NCBI GenBank assembly: GCA_023431185.1
Contig: JAEYXS010000103.1
Span: 1-24,735, forward strand
DNA: 24,735 bases
From: Verrucomicrobiota bacterium
GTDB lineage: Bacteria > Verrucomicrobiota > Verrucomicrobiia > Limisphaerales > JAEYXS01
Reading direction: 5' to 3'
Shown: positions 1-6,482 of the stretch, one piece after another
Numbering within the stretch: position 1 is the stretch's first letter
Layout of the letters: each line of letters starts with the position of its first letter
Position numbers and translations under genes: made by a program
The notes under the pieces: model-generated
Database searches by the model: none
What the model was told of the DNA's origin: nothing
The model's input: the letters and a program-made list of their open reading frames with translations, nothing else

Positions 1-297
1 CTGCCGCTGGTGGTGGGCATCGGCGTTACCAACGGTATCCATATCCTCAACCGTTTCGCCGAAGAACGAAGCCCGAGCATCCTGGCTAAAAGCACGGGGA
101 AAGCGGTGATCGTCTCCGCGTTGACCACGATTGCTGGCTTCGGCAGCCTGATTTTGGCTGATCATCAGGGCATCCAAACGCTGGGTTGGGTGATGTCCCT
201 TGGTGTCGGTGCCTGCATGATTGCCTCGTTAACGTTCCTGCCCGCAGTATTGATTTTGCTCGCAAAAACGGGCTGGCAGATAAGAAAAACCCAGTGA
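1..297 (+). CDS. RND/MMPL-family exporter, C-terminal fragment
   Basis: The reading frame is open from base 1, so the gene begins upstream and only about 98 C-terminal residues are present. They hold the end of an RND/MMPL permease domain. A GIGVTNGIHILNRFAEE stretch corresponds to the polar TM4-like segment of the family, where GIGVDxGIHI is common; the Asp is Thr here. An SALTTIAGFGSLILA segment and two further hydrophobic helices follow, then a short basic tail. RND/MMPL proteins use the proton gradient to move lipids or other hydrophobic compounds across the inner membrane. HpnN-type hopanoid exporters are close in pattern, but a fragment cannot separate the subfamilies. The downstream Mla-type genes fit a lipid-export role. 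The stop codon lies inside a strong hairpin. Confidence 0.8.
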   Translation: MPLVVGIGVTNGIHILNRFAEERSPSILAKSTGKAVIVSALTTIAGFGSLILADHQGIQTLGWVMSLGVGACMIASLTFLPAVLILLAKTGWQIRKTQ

Positions 298-320
298 CAA
301 TAATGCACTATTGCCACTGG
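291..320 (+). terminator. Hairpin overlapping the exporter stop codon
   Basis: Arms CCAGTGACAATA (291-302) and TATTGCCACTGG (309-320) pair over 12 positions with one A/C mismatch and a 6-base loop. The left arm includes the TGA stop at 295-297. No T-run follows, so this is a probable mRNA 3' structure or weak terminator, not a classical intrinsic terminator. Confidence 0.45.
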
Positions 321-562
321 GCCGGGAGGAACCGAGGTAAATGCCTCAATCGATTTGACGAAAAGTTAATAAAGTGTGGATAAAAAGTCAAACCCTGTTT
401 TTGCAAGATATAGCAGGTAAGAGCCGATAAGTGGAAAACGATAACGATATAGTAACCTTTAATGGGGTTGCTCTGGCCTGCCTGAGATTCGTTTCGGGCT
501 TACCTTGACGCTTTGCCCCGGCAACGTAAAGTTTTGCCCGGCCTTGGGGCCGACACAAGTTG

Positions 563-2047
563 ATGACATTGCGCTGTTTAACTCTGCTGACCGTACTACT
601 GACGAGCCTGCTCGTCCGGCCTGCGGTTGCTCAGACCAATACCCTCTCGGCAGGGCCGTTGGCGCATGTCTTTCCCCTGACCCTTCAGCCCGGCGAGCGG
701 TTTGAGACTTTGGGACCGCTTTTTTACCGGCAACACAGCGCCAGCAATACTCTTTGGGCCATCCCGCCGCTGATTGCCCGGACCACGGATAATGATCCGG
801 ACATCGACATGACGGAGATGGATATCCTCTATCCGCTCATCAGCTATGACCGGTTCGGGGCGGAGTATCGCTTCCATATCCTGCAAGTGTTCAGCTTCTC
901 TGGTGGCCGGACCTTGGACAAGGACGTGGACAAGGACCGCTTCACCCTGTTCCCATTCTATTTCCAGCAACGTTCGCCGGATACGAACCATAACTACACC
1001 GCGTTCTTCCCCTTTTACGGCACGTTGAAGAATCGCCTCTTCCGCGATGAGATCTTCTTCGTGGCCTTCCCGCTTTACGGCCAGAGCCGCAAGCGCGATG
1101 TGGTGACGGATAACTTCGTCTATCCCTTCTTCCACCTGCGCAAAGGTGATGGACTGAAGGGCTGGCAGTTCTGGCCCCTCTTCGGTCATGAGTTCAAGGG
1201 CATGACGACCAAGACGAATGGCTTCGGCGAAGTGGAACCGGTGCCCGCGCATGACAAATGGTTCGCCCTCTGGCCGTTCTACCATCACAACGACCTGATG
1301 TTGGGCACGGATAATCCCCAGAAGATCCGCATCCTGCTGCCGGTTTACAGCATCTACCGCTCGCCGCTCCGAGATTCGACCACGTATCTGTGGCCGTTCT
1401 TCACCTACACGGATGATCGTGAGAAGAAGTATCATGAGTATGGCCTGCCCTGGCCGCTCATCGTCTTCGCCCGCGGTGAAGGCAAGACGGTGAACCGCGT
1501 TTGGCCGCTTTTTGGCCAGGCTCACAATCAATACAAGCGGAGTGATTTCTACCTCTGGCCCATTTGGAAGTACAATAGCACGAAATCCGCCCCGCTTGAC
1601 CGCGAACGCACCCGCATCCTGTTCTTCCTCTACTCCGATCTGATTGAGCGGAACACCGAGACGGGCAGGGCTTTCCAACGCACCGATCTCTGGCCGCTCT
1701 TCACCGCCCGCAAGGATCTGGAAGGTCGCGAACGCTTCCAGTTGTTCGCGCCCTTGGAGCCGATGCTGCCGAACAACAAGAGCATCGAGCGGAGCTGGTC
1801 GCCGCTCTGGTCGGTTTGGCGGTCGGAGAAAAACCCGAAGACGGAAGCCTCCAGCCAGTCGTTGCTGTGGAATCTTTACCGGCATGATAAATCACCGGCC
1901 CAGACAAAGTACTCGCTCCTGTTCGGCCTTTTCCAGTATCAATCCACGCCTGAGGCCCGGCAATACCGGCTGTTCTATATACCGCTGGGCAAAAGGGCGA
2001 ATGGCCCGAAACCTGCCGTGCAGGAAGGCGTAACCGCGAAGCCATAG
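563..2047 (+). CDS. Secreted [W/F/Y]-P-x-[F/Y] repeat protein upstream of Mla genes
   Basis: I do not recognise a named family. The start chosen is ATG 563, just after an in-frame TTG at 560; no clear ribosome binding site is visible. The 494-residue product has a Sec signal peptide (hydrophobic 6-18, likely cleavage after AVA near residue 23). The rest is dominated by a short motif in forms such as FPFYF, FPLYG, WPLFG, WPFYH, WPFFT, WPIWK and WPLFT. Prolines fall near residues 52, 69, 91, 131, 150, 170, 188, 205, 238, 260, 278, 298, 315, 333 and 378, with degenerate copies to about 474. Spacing is often 17-22 residues, as expected of repeated amphipathic beta hairpins, so an outer-membrane barrel or beta-repeat surface protein is plausible. 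The stop is 3 bases before mlaE, which suggests co-transcription and a part in lipid transport. Function is inferred only. Confidence 0.75.
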   Translation: MTLRCLTLLTVLLTSLLVRPAVAQTNTLSAGPLAHVFPLTLQPGERFETLGPLFYRQHSASNTLWAIPPLIARTTDNDPDIDMTEMDILYPLISYDRFGAEYRFHILQVFSFSGGRTLDKDVDKDRFTLFPFYFQQRSPDTNHNYTAFFPFYGTLKNRLFRDEIFFVAFPLYGQSRKRDVVTDNFVYPFFHLRKGDGLKGWQFWPLFGHEFKGMTTKTNGFGEVEPVPAHDKWFALWPFYHHNDLMLGTDNPQKIRILLPVYSIYRSPLRDSTTYLWPFFTYTDDREKKYHEYGLPWPLIVFARGEGKTVNRVWPLFGQAHNQYKRSDFYLWPIWKYNSTKSAPLDRERTRILFFLYSDLIERNTETGRAFQRTDLWPLFTARKDLEGRERFQLFAPLEPMLPNNKSIERSWSPLWSVWRSEKNPKTEASSQSLLWNLYRHDKSPAQTKYSLLFGLFQYQSTPEARQYRLFYIPLGKRANGPKPAVQEGVTAKP

Positions 2048-2050
2048 ACT

Positions 2051-2797
2051 ATGTTTCAGGACATCGGCGAAATGCTCATCCTTTTCTGGCGCACGCTGCA
2101 GTCGCTCCCGCAGTTGTGGCGGCAGCGCCTGAAGATGTTCGACCAGCTCTTCGAGATCGGCAACGCCAGTCTCCTCATGGCCTGCATCCTTTCCCTCTTC
2201 ATCGGCGGTGTGCTCGCCCTGCAGACCGGCCCCGTGATGGTGGAGCGCGGCCTTTCAAATCTCATCGGCGGCATCGTGGGCCTCTCCGTCTGCAAAGAGC
2301 TGGCCCCGGTGATGATGGCCGTGCTCATCTCCGGCCGTATCGGTTCAGCGATGGCGGCGGAGATCGGCTCCATGCGCGTCTATCAGGAGATCGATGCCTT
2401 GAAGACGATGAACATCAATCCCATCCATTACCTCGTCCTGCCGCGCGTGGTGGCCATCAGCGTCGCCCTGCCTATGCTGGTCATCTTCGCGGTCATGGTG
2501 GGTTGGATGGGGGGCGCGCTCGTCTGCGTTTTCAACAACGACATCGGCATTTCCCTGGCCAGTTACTTCAACAACCTCCGCTCCGTGGTGGAGGTCAGCG
2601 ACATCATCAACGGGCTCATCAAGAGCTTCGTCTTCGCCGTGACCATCGGCGTGGTCTGCTGCCATCAGGGTTTGTGCACCATCGGCGGTCCGCGCGGCAT
2701 CGGCCGTTCCGTGACCAAGGCCGTGGTGAACTCCATCGTGATGATCCTCATCCTGGATTACGTCGTCACCCGTATCCTGCTGTATTTCGATCTATGA
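2051..2797 (+). CDS. mlaE: MlaE-family ABC transporter permease
   Basis: This is the inner-membrane permease of an MCE/Mla-type phospholipid transporter (PF02405), 248 residues, the normal family length. An N-terminal interfacial helix is followed by about five hydrophobic segments. The diagnostic cytoplasmic loop is present: SGRIGSAMAAEIGSMRV at residues 94-110, followed by YQEIDAL, which couples to the ATPase. ATG 2051 lies 3 bases after the upstream repeat-protein stop. The 3' end overlaps the next start in an ATGA arrangement (ATG 2794, TGA 2795-2797), implying translational coupling to the ATPase gene. In characterised Mla systems MlaE works with MlaF, MlaB and MlaD to move phospholipids between the inner membrane and a periplasmic carrier. 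No MlaB (STAS) gene is present here. Confidence 0.93.
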   Translation: MFQDIGEMLILFWRTLQSLPQLWRQRLKMFDQLFEIGNASLLMACILSLFIGGVLALQTGPVMVERGLSNLIGGIVGLSVCKELAPVMMAVLISGRIGSAMAAEIGSMRVYQEIDALKTMNINPIHYLVLPRVVAISVALPMLVIFAVMVGWMGGALVCVFNNDIGISLASYFNNLRSVVEVSDIINGLIKSFVFAVTIGVVCCHQGLCTIGGPRGIGRSVTKAVVNSIVMILILDYVVTRILLYFDL

Positions 2798-3549
2798 GCC
2801 AGGCCGCCCATAACCAGCACCCCAGCGTCAGCGTCCAAGTCAAGGGACTCCGCAAGAGTTTTGGTGACGTGGAGGTGCTGCACGGCATCGATTTCAAGGT
2901 CGAGCCGCGCGAAGTCTTCGTCATCATGGGGCCCAGCGGCAGCGGCAAGAGCGTGCTGCTCAAGCACCTGATCGGCCTGGAGACGCCCAATAGCGGCGAG
3001 GTGCTGATCGATGGTCACTCCATCGCGTCAGCCGATATGCTCTCACGATACCGCCTGGCTATGGTGTTCCAATCCGGCGGTTTGTTGAATTCCCTGACTG
3101 TGGCGGAGAATGTCGGCCTGTATCTCACGGAGCATCGCCTGATGCCGCAAAAGGAGATCGAACAGCTCGTGACGGAGAAGCTCGAAGCCCTCGGCCTCAA
3201 GGGGCAGGAGAACCGCATGCCGGAAGAACTTTCTGGCGGCATGAAAAAACGCGTAGCCATCGCCCGCGCTCTGGTGATTGACCCGCAGGTCATCCTCTAT
3301 GACGAGCCGACCAGCGAGCTGGACCCGCTCATCGCCGTGACCATTGGCCAGGAGATCAAGCGGCTGAACCAGGAGAACGATGTGACCTCCATCGTCGTGT
3401 CGCATGACCGCGACCTTGCCTTTGGCATCGCCGACCGCATCGCGCTCATGCACGAGGGCAACATCCTGCAGGTGGGCACGCCCAAGGAATTGCAGGAGTC
3501 CAAGCATGAGCAGGTCCAAAAATTTCTTAACGCCAGTTTCAAGTTTTAA
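2794..3549 (+). CDS. mlaF: MlaF-family ABC transporter ATP-binding protein
   Basis: The 251-residue ATPase powers the MlaE permease at the cytoplasmic face. Walker A is GPSGSGKS at residues 46-53, the Q-loop Gln is at 93 in VFQSGGLLNSLTV, the signature is LSGGMKKR at 146-153, Walker B with catalytic Glu is VILYDEPTSELDP at 166-178, and the H-loop His is 204 in VVSHD. The MKKR form of the signature and the FQSGGLLNSLTV segment are typical of the MlaF/TTG2A branch. The frame is open far upstream, but ATG 2794 is chosen because it overlaps the mlaE stop as ATGA and is followed at once by ABC-domain sequence. The C-terminus ends at FKF with no STAS or other extension. Confidence 0.94.
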   Translation: MSQAAHNQHPSVSVQVKGLRKSFGDVEVLHGIDFKVEPREVFVIMGPSGSGKSVLLKHLIGLETPNSGEVLIDGHSIASADMLSRYRLAMVFQSGGLLNSLTVAENVGLYLTEHRLMPQKEIEQLVTEKLEALGLKGQENRMPEELSGGMKKRVAIARALVIDPQVILYDEPTSELDPLIAVTIGQEIKRLNQENDVTSIVVSHDRDLAFGIADRIALMHEGNILQVGTPKELQESKHEQVQKFLNASFKF

Positions 3550-3564
3550 CCTATATTAAGCCCT

Positions 3565-4596
3565 ATGAAAAACACGCTCGAAACCAAGCTCGGCCTGTTC
3601 TTCGCCCTTGCGATGATCGCCGCCTTCATCCTGTTTGAGATGATCGGCGCCTCCAGCCTGTTCAAGCGCAGCTACGAGCTGAACGGCCGCTTCTCCAACA
3701 TCCAGGAGCTCAAAGTGGGCGATCCGGTGAAGATGGCCGGCGTGGAAGTGGGCCGCGTGGATGAGATCGGCTTCGAGAACGACAAGGTAAAGGTCACCAT
3801 GAAGATCAATGAGGGTGTGCCCGTGAAGACGGACAGCAAGGCCACCATCAAGTTCGCCGGCCTCATGGGCCAGAACTTCGTGGCCATCAACCTTGGCACC
3901 GCGCCGACGACCTTTGAGAACGGGGCCAACATCGAGACCGTGGAGCAGGCGGACCTCAGCGCCATCATGGCCAAGCTCGACAACGTGGCGACGGGCATCG
4001 AGAACGTCACCAAGAGCTTCAGCGGTGACAGCATCCAGAACGTGCTTGGGCCGATGACGGACTTCCTCAAGGATAACAACCCCAAGATCACCGCCATCCT
4101 CGGCAACCTGCAAAACGTCTCCACCCAGATGGCAGAGGGCAAGGGAACCGTGGGCAAGCTGTTGAGCGATGAAAGCCTGTTCAACGACGCGAAAGCTGCC
4201 GTGAATACGCTGAACACCACGGCGGAAGACATCAAGGTGGCCATCGGCGAGGCCCGCACCATTGTGGGCAATGCGAATCGCGCGCTCGGCCAGGCGGAAG
4301 GTGCACTCACCGATGCCCGCAAGGTCGTGAACGACATCAACGAGGGCAAAGGCTCCATGGGCAAGCTGCTGAAGGATGAGACGCTCTACACCGAGACCAC
4401 CACGGCCATGACAAACCTGAAGGAGATCTTGCAGAAAATCAACCAGGGCCAAGGCTCCGTGGGCAAGCTGGTGAACGACGAGGCTTTTTACAAGAACGTG
4501 AAGATGACGTTGCAGAAGGTGGAGAAAGCCACCGAAGGCCTGGAAGACACCGGCCCGCTCAGCGTCCTCGGCACCGCGGTGAACAGTCTGTTCTAA
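3565..4596 (+). CDS. mlaD: MCE-domain (MlaD-like) protein with repeated tail
   Basis: This 343-residue inner-membrane-anchored periplasmic protein is the substrate-binding partner of MlaE/MlaF. A single membrane helix spans about residues 8-28. One MCE domain (about 38-112) follows, with KVGDPVKMAGVEVGRV and IKFAGLMGQNFVAINLG. The remaining 230 residues are predicted mostly helical and carry three clear copies of a motif of the type EGKGTVGKLLSDESLF, at residues 191-206, 260-275 and 294-309. The spacings of 69 and 34 residues suggest a unit of about 34-35, with one copy degenerated. Single-MCE proteins with helical tails resemble needle- or tether-forming members such as PqiB or plant TGD2 more than the short E. 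coli MlaD. ATG 3565 begins 15 bases after mlaF. The symbol denotes family, not proven orthology. Confidence 0.9.
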   Translation: MKNTLETKLGLFFALAMIAAFILFEMIGASSLFKRSYELNGRFSNIQELKVGDPVKMAGVEVGRVDEIGFENDKVKVTMKINEGVPVKTDSKATIKFAGLMGQNFVAINLGTAPTTFENGANIETVEQADLSAIMAKLDNVATGIENVTKSFSGDSIQNVLGPMTDFLKDNNPKITAILGNLQNVSTQMAEGKGTVGKLLSDESLFNDAKAAVNTLNTTAEDIKVAIGEARTIVGNANRALGQAEGALTDARKVVNDINEGKGSMGKLLKDETLYTETTTAMTNLKEILQKINQGQGSVGKLVNDEAFYKNVKMTLQKVEKATEGLEDTGPLSVLGTAVNSLF

Positions 4597-4629
4597 CCTG
4601 TAACTATACTGGTCCCACACGTGGGATGA

Positions 4630-4644
4630 GGAGGCGCGGCCTCC
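4630..4644 (+). terminator. Short GC hairpin between mce and transglycosylase genes
   Basis: GGAGGC-GCG-GCCTCC forms a perfect 6-bp stem with a 3-base loop. GTTTGTTGTG follows. A smaller dyad, TCCCAC-AC-GTGGGA, lies just before it. The T-run is poor, so this may be a weak terminator or processing site after the mla genes. Confidence 0.35.
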
Positions 4645-4664
4645 GTTTGTTGTGATTACTGCTC

Positions 4665-5240
4665 ATGCGGAAACGCAAATGGCTCTGGTTTTTCCTGTTC
4701 CTGGCGCTTGTGGACGGGCTCTTCCTCTTCTGGTGGTTAAACCAGAAAAAAGAGCATCGCTACGATGACGCCATCGTCGCGGCTGCCGCCAAGTATGGAA
4801 TGCACCCGGCGCTCATCAAGGCGGTGGTATGGAAGGAAAGCCGCTTCAAAGCGGATGCCCGGGGAGCGGCCCAGGAACTGGGCCTCATGCAGATCCGCGA
4901 ACCGGCGGCGATGGAGTGGGCCGAAGCCGAAAAGCGGAAGGGCTTCGTGCACAAAGATCTGCTCGACCCCAAGCTGAACACCCTCGCGGGCACATGGTAT
5001 CTGCGCAAGCTGATGCGCCGCTACCTCCATATCGAGGACCCGTTGCCCTACGCCTTGGCCGATTACAATGCTGGCCGCACTCACGTCCTGCGGTGGAGCA
5101 AGGGTGAGGCCTCCACCAATAGTGCCGCCTTCATGGCCGCGATGGATTATCCTGGCACCAAACAGTACATCATCGACGTGGCGGCGCGCTACAAGCACTA
5201 CCAGAACGAATTCCCGCCCGTCGAAGCGATCGGGCGTTAG
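4665..5240 (+). CDS. Membrane-anchored lytic transglycosylase (SLT domain)
   Basis: This peptidoglycan-cleaving enzyme of the soluble-lytic-transglycosylase type (family 1, PF01464) has 191 residues. An N-terminal signal anchor (WLWFFLFLALVDGLFLFWW, about residues 6-24) leads into the catalytic domain. The expected motifs appear in order: catalytic Glu58 in WKESRF, GLMQI at 73-77, and ADYNAG at 131-136. These enzymes cut MurNAc-GlcNAc bonds in the periplasm and form 1,6-anhydro-muropeptides, often to open the wall for envelope complexes. It lies 68 bases after the MCE gene on the same strand, with a hairpin between, so it may be co-transcribed or separate. Its TAG stop overlaps the TAA stop of the convergent gene on the minus strand. 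Confidence 0.92.
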   Translation: MRKRKWLWFFLFLALVDGLFLFWWLNQKKEHRYDDAIVAAAAKYGMHPALIKAVVWKESRFKADARGAAQELGLMQIREPAAMEWAEAEKRKGFVHKDLLDPKLNTLAGTWYLRKLMRRYLHIEDPLPYALADYNAGRTHVLRWSKGEASTNSAAFMAAMDYPGTKQYIIDVAARYKHYQNEFPPVEAIGR

Positions 5241-6319
5241 TCAACCGGCAACCCGCTCGCTTTTAGCAAAGTCTCCTGCACGGCCAGATCGTGATCGTAG
5301 CTCCAGGCAAAGGACTTTTCCCCGCGGATGACAGCCGCCAGGTCCAGGAATTCGCCATCGTAGCGGCCGGTTGTCTTGGGCATCTCCACGTCTTGCCAGC
5401 CCTTTTTGTAGTTGGCCTGCACGCGGTCAAGTGCCATACGCACCTTGGGTGCTTCCAATGGGCGCACTTCCACCGTGCCTTGTTCGCCGCTCACGGTGAA
5501 TTGCCGCCGGGCTTCGCCACCTACTTCGATGAGCGCGCTATGGATGATAGCCGTGGCGTGCGGATACTCCAGCACCGCATACTGGTTGTCCATGAAACCG
5601 TCGTTCACGGCAGAGGAGCTGCGATTATAGGCGGTCACTTTCTGGGGTTTGCCCAAGACGTAGATCGCGGAATCCAACACATGGCAGCCTAATTCGAAGA
5701 GTGCGCCGCCGGGATAACGTTTCAAGGATTCGCGGGCGGCGGCAGGCAGCGCCTTGCTCATCGCGGCTTCGATGGAGAAGACCCGCCCCAGCCAGCCTTC
5801 CTGCGCCGCCCGGTAGCAGAGCTGCAAGCCCGGGTTATAACGCAGCATGTAGCCCATCTGGATGGTGAGTTTTTGTTTCCGGGCGGATTCTACGATGCGT
5901 TTGAAGTAGGAGAATTTCTCGCCCGCCGGTTTGTCGAGATGGATATGTTTGCCGGCCGTGATGCACTTCTCCGCCGTAGCCAGCAGGTCTTTGACCTCGG
6001 TCTCCACGGCCACTGCCTGGAGTCCTTTGGTGTTCAGCAATTGTTCCTCCGTGAGCCAGTTCACGCCTTCATAGGATTTATCGCGCTGCGCTGCCTCACG
6101 CTTCTTGGCATCTGGCTCCACCACACCCACGACCTCGTAGTGGTCGGTGAGTTTGCGGAAGGAGGCGAGTTTCCCGGCGGCATGGGCATGCCCGGTGCCG
6201 ATCTGGCCGATCTTGATCTTGCCCGGTTTGGCTCCGGATTGGGCCAGAGCGGTGGAAGAAAACAAAGCAGCCGTGCCCAAGGCAGCGCCTGTACCCGTGA
6301 TGAAATCGCGGCGGTTCAT
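5237..6319 (-). CDS. Tat-exported Gfo/Idh/MocA family oxidoreductase
   Basis: A 360-residue NAD(P)-dependent dehydrogenase-like protein. The start chosen is ATG 6319, because it yields a twin-arginine signal at once: NRRDFITGTGAAL, a hydrophobic run and ALAQ at residues 24-27. A longer frame to 6379 adds only an implausible leader. The Rossmann motif IGQIGTGHAHA is at 37-47. The usual EKP is DKP at 129-131 in HLDKPAGE. A GGALFELGCHVLD segment at 203-215 carries the family's likely catalytic His. Members act on sugars, inositols or glycosides; the substrate cannot be read here. Export of such enzymes, presumably with cofactor already bound, is very frequent in Planctomycetes and Verrucomicrobia. 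The gene diverges from ileS with about 160 bases between. Confidence 0.88.
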   Translation of the reverse strand: MNRRDFITGTGAALGTAALFSSTALAQSGAKPGKIKIGQIGTGHAHAAGKLASFRKLTDHYEVVGVVEPDAKKREAAQRDKSYEGVNWLTEEQLLNTKGLQAVAVETEVKDLLATAEKCITAGKHIHLDKPAGEKFSYFKRIVESARKQKLTIQMGYMLRYNPGLQLCYRAAQEGWLGRVFSIEAAMSKALPAAARESLKRYPGGALFELGCHVLDSAIYVLGKPQKVTAYNRSSSAVNDGFMDNQYAVLEYPHATAIIHSALIEVGGEARRQFTVSGEQGTVEVRPLEAPKVRMALDRVQANYKKGWQDVEMPKTTGRYDGEFLDLAAVIRGEKSFAWSYDHDLAVQETLLKASGLPVD

Positions 6320-6482
6320 AGTGGTAGTGGTTCTGCTCCTAGCGTAACAGGGCCAGGGGCTTAAGCACGCATAAACCATTCAAAGCAAGAGGTGGGACAC
6401 GCTAAGAATAGCCTGCCTCACGGCAAACTTGCCCCCGTCCCGCCAAGTTGCTAGCGTCCCCGTTCCTTTTATTAGGGCTGCG

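Noticed and set aside
400..560. Riboswitch upstream of the repeat protein (GC-rich segments with GCAAAG-like pieces)
   Set aside because: No conserved riboswitch core could be assembled from the sequence; only scattered short pairings are visible.
596..1885. Long open frame on the minus strand opposite the repeat protein (429 codons)
   Set aside because: Composition is Arg/Glu/Val-rich shadow coding; the plus-strand frame has a signal peptide and regular repeats and fits the operon.
2116..2793. In-frame extension of the MlaF frame upstream over mlaE
   Set aside because: It overlaps mlaE completely in another frame and has no protein-like sequence; the ATGA overlap marks the real start.
5237..5240. 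Overlapping stop codons of convergent genes (also abutting stops at 10053-10058)
   Set aside because: Real, but common in compact bacterial genomes and not informative alone.
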